DNA of 64,000 nucleotides, taken from positions 310,001-374,000 of the forward strand of contig CP099840.1 in NCBI GenBank assembly GCA_030062745.1, given 5' to 3'. The notes beneath the pieces were generated by a model. The model worked only from the letters and a program-made list of their open reading frames with translations, was not told the origin of the DNA and made no database searches. The DNA comes from Capitulum mitella (lineage: Eukaryota; Arthropoda; Thecostraca; Pollicipedomorpha; Pollicipedidae). The position numbers and the translations under genes were made by a program. This document shows positions 53,531 through 64,000 of this stretch, in pieces (position 1 is the stretch's first letter; the number at the start of each line of letters is the position of its first letter).

Positions 53531-54936
53531 CTGGCGTCGCTGTGCTCTTGAAAGCATGGTACGCTAAGGTTTCAGGAGCATGAACCGGTTTTGCATAAAA
53601 TGACTTCTACACAGCGGACTATGAACTTTTGCAGGCGAGGTTTGCTGTCAGACCAATCGCTTACAAGGTCTCGACTCCGGAATATTAAAATTAGAGTAAA
53701 GCAATTCCTTAGCAGAACTGTCAAAAATACCGTACGTTAGATTTCATATTTGAGAGCAATGTAAAACAATAACTTATTACTGTAAATAGCGGTCTTCCTG
53801 TTTTTCATTGCGCAGCTTTTTGAAAAACGTTGCAGGAAATTTATCAATTCATTGTTTTATCAAACTTTTCACCATCGAAGACATTACTTTCGTTTAGCAC
53901 GCAAGGGAACCGAGCCTGTTCGAGCACAATTACGGTATGAGTAGTTTAAACACAGCTCTTGCAATCTTCTCGAGACACACGCTAGATTTTTTCTCCAGCT
54001 TCTTTGGCGTTCGTCTTCAGCCGCACAGACACACAGAACACATGACATGCGATCCTTTGAGCGCACCGCTGCGTCCAGCGCGACACATTAGCATTATTGA
54101 CCCCATCCACGTGTGACTGCCTCATCACTTATACTGCAATATGGTCGTCACACACGCATCCCCCGCTGCCTGGCGGTGTGGTAATACGACCCGAGATTCC
54201 CGATATCTCCCCCGGGGAAACGCCACACCGCACACACCGAGAAGGAGACAGGATGGGGTAGCGCGCCGCGAACGTCTGAGACAAATCACCGGAGCGTTTT
54301 GAGAGCCCACAGCCACTGTGCCGCACAACACAGCACAGTGCGGTGCAGTACATCAGGCAAATTTCCGCGGCCTGAGGTAGTTACGAGTGTCGTCGTTGCG
54401 GGCCCGTTTTTCTTTTTTGGAATGTATTTTATATCACGTTTGTTCATAGTCTACGGCAGTGTAGTTGATTTTGTGGCATAAAAAGCCTAAATATTTCGGC
54501 ACGACTTGACACGCATTCGTCTGTGGGCTTTGTGACTGGCAAACATTCTTGTCTGTCACATGCGTTTTGAAAAAAGATAACGTCCCAATCTGTCCACCGG
54601 TGTCTTTGCAGTGTGGCAAGTGCGAAGTGATTTGAACCCAATGAATCAGACGGCGAGGACTCAACATGATCTGGCAAACGCTAACTGGTTGATCCAGGGA
54701 GGAGGTGCGGGGGTGGCATGCCCCCTCTTCGTTGGAAAACCCAGCGTGTCTTTCGTCCAGTTTTTGGTCGGAAATTGTAAATATTTTTTCGAAACACTAT
54801 TCGAGATTGGCGAAGCAAATTGACTGAGTTTTGGGAAAGACTGAATATTTGGGATGGGTTAGGTTACACGAATGGAGATTTGCCCTCCCCCTAGCATATG
54901 GTCTGAATCCATTCTCTCCAGCTGTTCCAGCGTTCC
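53531..54936. other. Unannotated intergenic sequence
   Basis: Nothing supportable; short overlapping frames only. Confidence 0.35.
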
Positions 54937-54940
54937 TTAA

Positions 54941-56170
54941 CCCTATTCCCGGAGGGCTAGACGGTATGGTCGATTCCCGGCAGGGGGGCGGATTCGGCCC
55001 CCCCGAGATCTCGAGAACTACTCGTCCGATTTCATCGCAACGAATGTATTTGTATGTATGTATTGTATACAAACGGCAATCGATTCGCCATGACGTGAAC
55101 TACATTTTTATAAAAATAAATTTTCAAAATTTCGAAATTTGTAGATGCAGGGGGGCAAAAATGTCAAAATGAGGGTACTTTTGGACTTCTTATAACTCCG
55201 TTGTTTATTGACCGATTTCAATAAAACTGGCATGAATCGAGAGATTATGGATAGGGCTTTTATCTTGGGTCCACAAATATCAAATTTTGAGAAAATTGAT
55301 GGGCGTTCACAGGGTTTCAAAAATAGGAGGACCAATTTTCTAACAACAGAATGAACAAAAAAGGTAAAAACACTTTTTTGGCTTCTGCTAGTCATGCTAT
55401 GCTAAAGAAGTAAAAATCGCATTACAATGTTTGTATAATGTTAGCATAGGCGTTGCCAGGAACATGAAAAAGGGAAACTGTCATGGTCACACGTTCTTCA
55501 GATCAACTTGTGACCTTTGATCTTAAATGACCTCCAGTGACCTTGGGGTCACTTGGAATGATCTCGTGTGCATTTGATATTATCTGTAAACGTTTTCAAT
55601 CATTCGAATTCAGTCTTTTTCAAAAATTTCATTTTATGGGTATTGCGATATGGGGTACGCGCACTGACATTTTAGGCCATAGCTCTGTGACCCGACCTGA
55701 TATGAAGCTGAAACTTGATACACAAGTAGAGGGCACTTTTCTACGACATATATATTCCGGGTTTGGCATTTGAAAAATGGCGCCGAAATTATTGCAAAAA
55801 AACAAATTTTAATTTTTGACCTTGACCTAACCTTGTAAAGTGACCTCAGACAAACAAAATTTTGTGTGCACATTGCCCAACTATTTAGCTATACATCCAT
55901 ACAAAGTTTTAAGTTCTATCTTAAAAACTCTGTTTTTGGCAGACATTTTTCTTCTATCCTCAACAGGGGCAAAAATGGCCTGAGGTGCCTCCCAAAAACG
56001 TTGCCTGGCTCCGTCCCTGAGCAAAATAGAATTTCGAAATTTTGTCACGGCACGTAGAAAAAATAGCTAGGAAAAGTGACCAAGTTTCGTGAAGCTGCGT
56101 CAAAAAGCCTGGAATTGGCAAGCAAAAAACTCGAGGGGGACGGATTCAGCCCCCCCTGCCGGAAATAGGG
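54941..56170 (+). repeat. TTAA-flanked element, family P2, full-length copy A
   Basis: Perfect TTAA on both sides (54937-54940, 56171-56174). Left end CCCTATTCCCGG, right end reverse complement CCCTATTTCCGGCAGGGG. The left end has an extra block of about 30 bp (GAGGGCTAGACGGTATGG) before a second CCGGCAGGGG-type motif. Next inward, GGGGCGGATTCGGCCCCCC can fold on itself. About 1.23 kb, no transposase frame, several AGGTCA half-sites. Best explained as a non-autonomous piggyBac-type element. Confidence 0.88.
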
Positions 56171-56174
56171 TTAA

Positions 56175-56398
56175 CATTCTTTAATTCAGGTTGCAAAGTT
56201 GTACCATAAAAATGGAGTATCGCAGTCGGCGATCCAAAATGTCGTTCAGATAGATAGAAGAGTCCGGCAACAGCAGGTTTCGTTCTAAGTTCCGTATTAA
56301 GCACATGCCTCTAACTTGGGTGCGTTCGTGAGAACTAAACAATGTGCCACATTTCCATAACATGAGCAAAATGAGGACCGTTGTCTCAAATATGTGCA
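56175..56398. other. Spacer between the two inverted P2 elements
   Basis: About 225 bp with no similarity to either element and no gene seen; it would be the loop of the inverted pair. Confidence 0.6.
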
Positions 56399-56402
56399 TT
56401 AA

Positions 56403-57612
56403 CCCTATTCCCGGCAGGGGGGCGAAATCCGCCCCCCCTCGGGTTTTTTGCTTGCCAATTCCAGGCTTTTTAACGCAACTTCACGAAACTTGGTGACTTT
56501 TCCTAGCTATTCCTTCTACGCGCCGTGACGAAATTTCGAAATTCTATTTTGCTTAGGGACGGAGCCAGACAACGTTTTTGGGAGGCACCTCAGGTCATTT
56601 TTGGCCATGTTGAGGGTAAAAGGAAAATGTCTGCCAAAAATAAAGGTTTTAAGATAGAACTTAAAACTTTATATGAATGTATAGCTAAATAGTTGGGCAA
56701 TGTAGATATGTAATTTTGTTTATCTGAGGTCACTTGACAAGGTCAGGTCAAGGTCAAAAGTCAAAATTTGTTTTTTTGCAATAATTTCGGTGCCGTTCTT
56801 TCAAATGCCAAACCCGGAATATATATAACGTAGAAAGGTGCCCTCTACTTGTATACCAAGTTTCAGCTTGATATCAGGTCGGGTCACGGAGCTATGACCT
56901 AAAATGTCAGTGCGCGTACCCTATATCGCAAAAGCCAAAAAATGAATTTTTTGGAATAGAGTGAATTCAATCGATTAAAAACGTTTACAGATAATATTGA
57001 ATGCACACGACATCATTCCAAGTGACCCCAAGGTCACTGGAGGTCATTTAAGGTCAAAGGTCACAAGTTGATCTGAAGAACGTGTGACCATGACAGTTCC
57101 CCCTTTTTTATGTCCCTGGCACCGCCTATGCTAACATTATACAAACATTGCAATGCGATTTGTATTTCTTTAGCATAACATGACTAGCAGAAGCTAAAAA
57201 AGTGTTTTGGCCTCTTTTGTTCATTCCGTTATTAGGAAACTAATCCCCCTATTTTTAAAACCCTGTGAACGCCCATGGATTCTCTCAAAATTTCAAATTT
57301 GCATACCCATGGTAAAAGCCCTATCGATAATCTCTCGATTTATGCCAGTTTCATCGAAATCGGTCAATAAACAACGGAGTTATAAGAAGTCAAAAAGTAC
57401 CCCCCATTTTGACATTTTTGCCCCCCCCCGTATCCACAAATTTCAAAATTTTGAAAATTTCTATTGATAAAAATGTAGTTCACGTCACGGCAAATCGATT
57501 GCCGTTTGTTGCGATGAAATCGGATAAGTAGTTCTCGAGATCTCAGGGGGGGGGCCGAATCCGCCCCCCCTGCCGGGAATCGGCCATACCGTCTAGCCCT
57601 CCGGGAATAGGG
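56403..57612 (-). repeat. TTAA-flanked element, family P2, full-length copy B (inverted)
   Basis: TTAA at 56399-56402 and 57613-57616. The sequence is the reverse complement of copy A along its whole length, including the asymmetric GAGGGCTAGACGGTATGG block, here at its right end. It carries a perfect DR1 nuclear-receptor site AGGTCAAAGGTCA at 57051-57063. Confidence 0.88.
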
Positions 57613-57616
57613 TTAA

Positions 57617-57854
57617 AGCTTGACAGCTGGCTGTTTCCCCCTACTTAAATCTTGACGTCATCGTACACGCAGAAACGGTAGTGAGATTACGTTTGCTTTG
57701 CTGTGACCGCCGACAACAATAATGAATTTTCTGCCATTCTTTTGGCGGTTTGAAAACGTCTCTTGAGTCAAACGAGAACATCACATTCTTCGAACATGTG
57801 TCTGACTGAACCGCCCATGATCTCGTCGGAAACCTCTACTCTCTATATCACAGA
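57617..57854. other. Unannotated spacer
   Basis: Nothing supportable. Confidence 0.4.
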
Positions 57855-58050
57855 GGCTGCCACGTCATCTCACGCTACTCTGTTCAACACCTGCGGTTAC
57901 CACTTCATCTCACACTTCCCCGTCCGACACCCGTTGCTGCCACGTGATTTCGCGCTGCCCTGTCTGACACCCGCTGCTGCCACGTCATCTCGCGCTGTCC
58001 TGTCTGACACCCGCTGCTGCCACGTCATCTCGCGCTGCTCCGCCCAGCCC
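57855..58050 (+). repeat. About 40-bp minisatellite (5 units)
   Basis: Units contain GCTGCCACGTCATCTCGCGC followed by TGTCCTGTCTGACACCCG; the right two units are nearly identical and the left ones diverged. Confidence 0.9.
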
Positions 58051-58079
58051 CCGGTATCCAGGCGGCTGGCCGCTGACAC

Positions 58080-58440
58080 TTGAGGGTGGCGTCGGCCGCG
58101 CCGGGGCGCGTGCCGGACCGTTGACAGACGCCTCTGGGAGCTGGTCTGACGCTAATAACAGGCGTCCGGGCCGGCGGCCGTCCAATAGGGGCCGGCGGCG
58201 GCGCCCGGCACAATACGGCGGCGGCGGCGAAGGCCGGCGCCCTCCGCCGCCGGCAAACGGCCCCAGGTATTAACTGGCGCCGCCGCTGCCGCCGCCGCGC
58301 CGCGGGAGTTCACTGGGTCCGCGGCGGCCGCCGCTGGTGCGGAGTTGCAGGGTGCAGCCGCATTGGCTGCAGAGGCCAGATGAGGTCCGACACCATCGTC
58401 TCCTCTGGAGAGACGTTTGCGCTGATAATGCAGCGCAAAC
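58080..58440. promoter_or_regulatory. CpG island with CCAAT boxes
   Basis: Very GC-rich (runs of CCGCCGCCG and GGCGGCGGCG) with a CCAAT box at 58182-58186 (GTCCAATAGGGG) and an inverted one at 58362-58366 (GCATTGGCTG). This is the strongest promoter-like composition in the right half, but no transcript could be modelled on either side. Confidence 0.35.
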
Positions 58441-59399
58441 GCGACGGGGATTTCACGGATGACAAACTCGACACAATACGCGCGACGTCTGCTTCGGATG
58501 TGGTCCTCAGAAATACCTGGGCGGCTCTAAGCGTTCAGTAGATATCACATATTAATTTTAGGCATTTACAATAATTATTTCATTTGAAAGTCATTTAAAT
58601 TCAGTAGTCAGCCCAGCACCACGAGGTAGTACAAAAGCCGTTCATCAATGGCATTTGGTAAAATCCCGTTTCGCTGCACGACAGGGGTCAATATTATTCC
58701 AGTCAGTGCGCCGGGCTGCTAAAAATAATGTTCATGACCTTGTCGCAAAATCTATCCCATCACTTACCAATCGGCCAGACGAACCGTGCCCTGTGCAAGT
58801 AATACCGATTCATCTGTCGATGTTTCCCCCGGTTGCCGCTCTCAGCTGAGGGTCTGAACTGGCACTGACCCCGGCGCTGGACGCAGCCACAGTCTCTTGA
58901 GCTGGCACTGGACTATCGCCCGGCTGGCGATAACGATGCTGGCGCAGCACGCCGCGCCAATTAAAAGCCTTGCTGCAGAGGGCGCTAGAGTAGTTGCTCT
59001 ATCGGGTTTGGACCTAGACAATACTGGTTACATCGTTTGGTCGCACTGCGAAAGCACAATAGATTTTTGATTGTTAAGACTGTCGTACGCGTCAGTTATA
59101 AGGACGGTGAAAACTGGCGGGAATATATCGTCGCTGGTGCGAACACCAAACGAGGAATAAACATTTTAAGCTACATAAGAATTCAGAGCTTCTTAGATTG
59201 TTTCAAAGCAGCTAGTAAGCACAAGTTTGTAAGATTTGTCTTTGCTTAAATCAGGCGACTGAAGTCTAAATCATGGCCTAATTTCAATACTGTATTTCTT
59301 GATCCGACGAACCAATTTCAGCACCTATCCTGAGACCTAGCATCGCTTGAAGTTCCCGGTGTCGGACAGTGGTTTGTGCTGAAGTTCTGCGCGGTCCAG
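58441..59399. other. Unannotated intergenic sequence
   Basis: No supportable gene; open frames 58655-58849 and 59037-59249 (+) are unrecognised. Confidence 0.35.
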
Positions 59400-60690
59400 G
59401 ACTGATGACGTAATCCCCGCCGGTGCGCCGTGCTGATCAGCCACGTGCCGCCCGCCGCTTTACAGGGTCCCGTCTCCGTCACCGGCTTTACGGTAAGCCC
59501 CGCTGTCGCCGAGCGGGGCTTCCTCAGGTCTCCGCTGACTCCCCTGTCGCTGGAACATGCCGACAGTGCCAGCAACAGAGGCCTGGGCACGCCGACCGCA
59601 GTGGGTGTCAGTGGCAGGGACGACCTCTTGACACCAACTTCGAGAGTTGGAAAGGCTGTCCGCCGGATTGGGCTCAGGCAGCCTGAGACAGTACTCGCTC
59701 AGGATAGATTCTTAAGCTTAAACCGGTTGCTGCAATGGCAAAACAATGCTTATTGGGTACAGGAGCATGCATTCAACACTTCATACGTCATAAAATCATT
59801 GCGTTCTGCTAGCGTCGACTTTGCCCGACTTTTATTGTCTTTTGGAAGTTATTTCTGAGGAATGTTTCGAGTAGTAAGATGGAGAAATAGTAAAATAAAA
59901 AAATAATATATGTATAAGAATATAATGAAGTAAAAAGATGAATAAAAAACTATGCACGTCTTATTACAATGCTCAAAGTATGCATTTTAAAAAGTCACTC
60001 TCCGACGACAGTTGTTTCCGCCAGCAGACTCAGTTGTGCACGGACATTTAATAACTGGGAAACCGTTCAGTGTAAATTATTCATCAGATGGGTCCCAGCC
60101 CCAGCGCTCGGACGACGCTCCATTTAGGCCGCACTTCACCTCCATTGGAAATTCTCCTCGGGAGGCGGTACCGCGCAGTTCGGGCATTACGCTGATTATT
60201 CGCGCTTCGAGGCCATTGACCTTGCCAGCCGAGGTCCATTACCCGCCGGCTGGAGCCGTTGCTGCCCGGAGATATGTGGAAGGGCTCGCTTGTGAGTGTG
60301 TGCCCAGGCATCAGCAGTCGGCTTCAGGTGCTCCCACTCTCTAATCCGTGGCGATTCCGCCTACGCCTTGACGCCGATTGTCGGAGCAATGCATGCCCTT
60401 AAGCGCGGCCAAACGTTCGTCGATCAGGGAGCCCGGGGGGCTCAGAGCAGCTGGGAACGCCGTTTAGAACGAGAAGATCGCGGAACTGGCCAGATATCGG
60501 GGAAGCGGCAGCCAGGGGCAGGGTGTTATCGAGCCGGCCGCGGTAATAACCCAGCTGCAGAGCCGAAATGGAGCCGGATTTACGTGTTGAACTGGCTTGC
60601 GCGATCACCAGGAGCAGCACCATCGAGCCGGCTCCACAAACCGTATTCGGGGCGTCGGGGCACGTGAGTCATTCTGCTTCTCTGATGTCA
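59400..60690. other. GC-rich region with a perfect short hairpin
   Basis: AAGCCCCGCT at 59495-59504 pairs perfectly with AGCGGGGCTT at 59512-59521 around a 7-nt loop. Overlapping frames on both strands reach 142 codons without any family signature. GC-rich patches are at 59400-59700 and 60080-60680. Confidence 0.35.
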
Positions 60691-63600
60691 CGGAATATCT
60701 TGAGGATGCCACACAGCTTGTTCCAGAGCAGAGCAGAGAACTCGGATAGATTTTTGGATTTGAATATTCAGATGGGTAGATCTGAGAAGTCAGTGTTATT
60801 TCACCACGAAAGGCACGATCGGAACATTGTGCAAAAATCAGACTGACTCAGGGCTGCATGAGCAAGTTACAGAGCATCACAGCACCGGCCGGTGCCGAGC
60901 ACCGGGCGGACGGCGGCCGGGCGCCGCCGAGAAGGGGGCGCGACATGACGTAATCAGCAGAGGGAATACTAGTCGAGCGGCTGAGTAATCCGAGCACAGC
61001 CCGTCAAACCCTGACGATGGCAATGCTTCAGATTTAGGCATGATTAGTATGAGAATAAGAAATCAAGTAAAATCATTCGACCATGGAAAAAACAACAGTA
61101 TTGAGACTGATAGAACTTTACCCTATTGCCCTGCATCACTGAATCCATATTGTTTGGTTTTCGGCGTTGCTCGTCACCAACGCAGCAAGTTATTTGAAAG
61201 TTATTTAATGTCCTTCAGGGAGGCACACTGAAGGGTGACCGTACTGTTCATGTCGGCACGTTTGACTTTCAACACAAAATCGGGCTTTTTATGTGGAATG
61301 GCGTAATCGGGTGTAGGGATGAGAGACCATGCAACAGTCTTTCTAGCCGCCGCACTCTGATTCCACACAGCGTAGTTAATGCCTAAGTCAAGTTCAAGAA
61401 ATGTCCAATTGAAATCGATGCACTGACATCCACCTTCGGACTAATATCAATCCTCATCATTAACTTCCTTTCTCTCCCAAGTGATGTTACCCGTCCTGAA
61501 ATCTAGCTCTAAGTGAGCTTTTAGTTACAGTTAACATCAGGAAGGGAGTGTTGACGAGGCTGGAGTCATATCTTCCTCCCCACCTCGAATGCAGTGTTTT
61601 GTTGACGATGTGAGCTTGTACTAATGGTGTCAAAATAAAGTCGCGCCTCCCAGCCTAGACCTGAACTAGTCGATTGCGCCGCATTCTCAACAGTTGGGCG
61701 GTACAGTCGTGATAAGGCGGTGCAGACCCTACTTCTCTTCCGAATCTGAAAGGCCAGAGGGTGAGATCGGCGAATGATAAGAACAGCTGTTTTCCTCCTA
61801 ACCAGACGGATGTCCACCGAGTAGGTTATCCCGGCAATGGGCATGTGTATTCATTATTGCTGCCTGTTTTGGAATATTGACATTTCGTACACTGAACAAA
61901 GTCAAAAAATGATATTTACAAACCCCCCGATCTAAGGCTTAAATATAGAAATAAGCCGCCTGCTTTGTGCCACGAGAAACTTGGGTTCAAACACGAGCCA
62001 GATATATTCAGATTAGACTCGCTTCAGCCATAGGACATTGCCCACGGCTTAAATGGCGGGTCTAATGTAAGCACATGTGTTTTGTGTGAAAACTCAAGTT
62101 TCTCCCATCATGAAAGATGTCACTTATGTCACTACTCATGATATTTTATGTTCTCAGAACACGTCACTATCAGGTCAAAGAAAAAAAGGTTTTAGGAGGT
62201 GGGTACGGCATTACCACACACTTTCTCCCTCAGATTGTGATTATATAACACGTCTGAGACCGCGGAGGTGGTTGGCCATGTCTCTGTTCAGAAACGCCAC
62301 CAGACACATAGAGGAACATCCATGTCGGGACATAGCCCTCGTCAGTCACAACCATTTCTAAACCGGGCGTGGTAAGGCAATGACACAAAAGCGAACATGT
62401 AGTTTTTAGACATCCGTCCAGACTGCCCCTTGACATAGTTCCAAGCCAAACACCCGTGGACTCAAACTGCAGAGGATGGTTTTGGTTGATGCCGAAACAA
62501 GTAAACTAGCTGTCCTCACGGAGCACGGCTTTTCCGCCGGAAAAGCTGTTTTTGAAACTGGAGTATAGCGAAAAACGATATCGTGGAAGTGGAAACACAT
62601 TTCGGTGGTGAGAAGGCAGGATTGCGATCCGGGAAATGTTTTTGCGATGCTAGAGCAGCTGTTCCCGTATGACTAATATTGCACTTCGCTGTGGCAGGTG
62701 ATCTCCTGGAATACTTGTCCGGTATGATATCTGGCGTCTTATTCCAGGTGTATTTTGCGCTAAGTTGCATCGTTTTCTCAGCACAGATGCATAAACCAGA
62801 TCACATCGCAACAATGCCGTTTGGAAGGGAGAATAAAGATTTGCCATGTGGTCACGTGGTTGGATTTAGTATTGCAAAGCTCCCCAGCGTGCCGGATTGC
62901 GTAGCTACATGGCCAAAACATAAGAAAGTACCGTGAAACGGCGACAAGTAAGCCTATATTTCCCTTTCCCAAACCCACATTATGAAAAAAACGTTGTTTG
63001 CTCATAACCATCGTTCGGAAGTCCCTGCTCCCATGCGTACGGATTTACAGTCAAACTTGAACCTGAACGTAAACAAGAAAACTGCGCATATTCCCTAACC
63101 CCATTGACTGGTATTTGGTGTAACGCCATCGAATGAAAAGAAAAAAACCTCTTCCCCACTCGGTGTAACTCTTGGCATCGCACGACACCAGGAGCTAGAT
63201 ATCAAAAGTAATAATGATGATATCACAAGCCATGGTAGGATCTAAAGGTTTTTGGGAGATATCCTTTATATATATATTGTACATATATGAATTATCGCGA
63301 GGTAGGCGAGGACATTGGCATTGTTTAATTGACCTCAGAGTCAGCTATGGACCACAGGTCAAGACAGCCTGAGCTAGTATCATAACGTCAGCGTAGGAAC
63401 TACAAAGTCGATTTTGGTAAATGGAACGTCCAGCCAAAGTTTTGCATTGTGGGGTCTCCAAAAATTATAACACATCCCTCATACGGTCATTGGCCGGAAC
63501 AATTATTGCGATCACGCAAACTGACGCTGCATTCGAAAAAGGCGAAGGAAAATATTTCATCTGCGGTCACCAGGCATTATGAAATACTGCAGGGAACCGG

Positions 63601-64000
63601 ATTTAAGGAACTTTAAAAACCGTAGTTTTGGCTTTTTTGACCAACCAACTGCTAGCGCGAGGTCAAAGTTCGAGACAACACAAAGGTTTTTAAAAAAAAA
63701 TTGTTGCTGGCCGAATGCATTATTAGTTTTACCCATGTTGTTGAAACTGCAATTCTAATACGATGTTTGCGTAAAAATGGTAGGCCCAACAAGCCAGCAA
63801 TCTTCCAAATAAAAAACGCGTTCATCTCGCTGGAGTTAGATAACATTTAGGTCCAAGCAAAGCATTGCCGCTACGAAAAGCTTGCCTAAATGCATGAAGC
63901 ACGGATTTGACTCCGGATGTCCAACGGAGCATGTGACTTAGGTTGCCGGGCAAAAGTGTCTAACGAGCTTGGAAAATTATGCGAAGGTGGATATCAAGGT
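60691..64000. other. Unannotated intergenic sequence to the window end
   Basis: A CpG-rich patch at about 60880-60960; otherwise I see no gene, repeat family or structured RNA. Short frames (61566-61844 -, 62077-62361 +, 62679-62936 +) have no recognisable domain. Confidence 0.35.

Overview
Eukaryotic nuclear DNA, almost certainly from an arthropod and most likely a crustacean (barnacle or decapod type). The reasons are two spliced nuclear genes with GT-AG introns, a degenerate TTAGG tract (the arthropod telomere motif), many TA and TCTA microsatellites, a tRNA-derived SINE with a 12-bp target-site duplication, and many short transposable elements flanked by TTAA. The species assignment is inference. 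No bacterial-style operon, rRNA gene, intact tRNA gene, CRISPR array or intact transposase/reverse-transcriptase gene was seen. LAYOUT: The first 12 kb hold the only two convincing genes, which converge. LSM2 (+ strand, 3632-4711, four coding exons, 95 aa) encodes the U6/decapping LSm-ring subunit. AFG2B/SPATA5L1 (- strand, 11788-6340, six coding exons, about 686 aa) encodes a double-ring AAA+ ATPase of 60S ribosome maturation. Both models join in phase and agree with family lengths. From about 15 kb to the end no complete gene could be supported. One candidate terminal exon of a single-pass membrane protein with a nearby AATAAA lies on the - strand at 18.3-18.5 kb. REPEATS: The rest is a mosaic of about 0.7-1.5 kb elements bounded by TTAA and carrying inverted termini, in at least four families: Q at 0.8 and 15.3 kb; P1 at 7.6 and 49.4 kb; P2 at 24.9, 29.9, 54.9 and 56.4 kb; P3 at 19.6, 33.6 and 40.8 kb. 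They look like non-autonomous piggyBac-type elements and carry many AGGTCA nuclear-receptor half-sites. There are also eight minisatellites and several GC-rich islets of 200-600 bp. MOST INTERESTING: (1) Two introns of AFG2B begin with minisatellites made of tandem copies of that intron's own exon/intron junction, so each intron carries a row of extra 5' splice sites. (2) The first ATPase ring of AFG2B has lost the Walker B acidic pair, the Walker A Ser/Thr and the sensor-1 Asn, while ring 2 is intact. (3) Two copies of one transposon act as a natural CpG-decay experiment: the copy in a CpG-poor domain near LSM2 has lost nearly all its CpGs while the distal copy kept them, implying germline DNA methylation restricted to some domains. 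(4) Two full-length P2 elements sit head-to-head and could form a 1.2-kb RNA hairpin.
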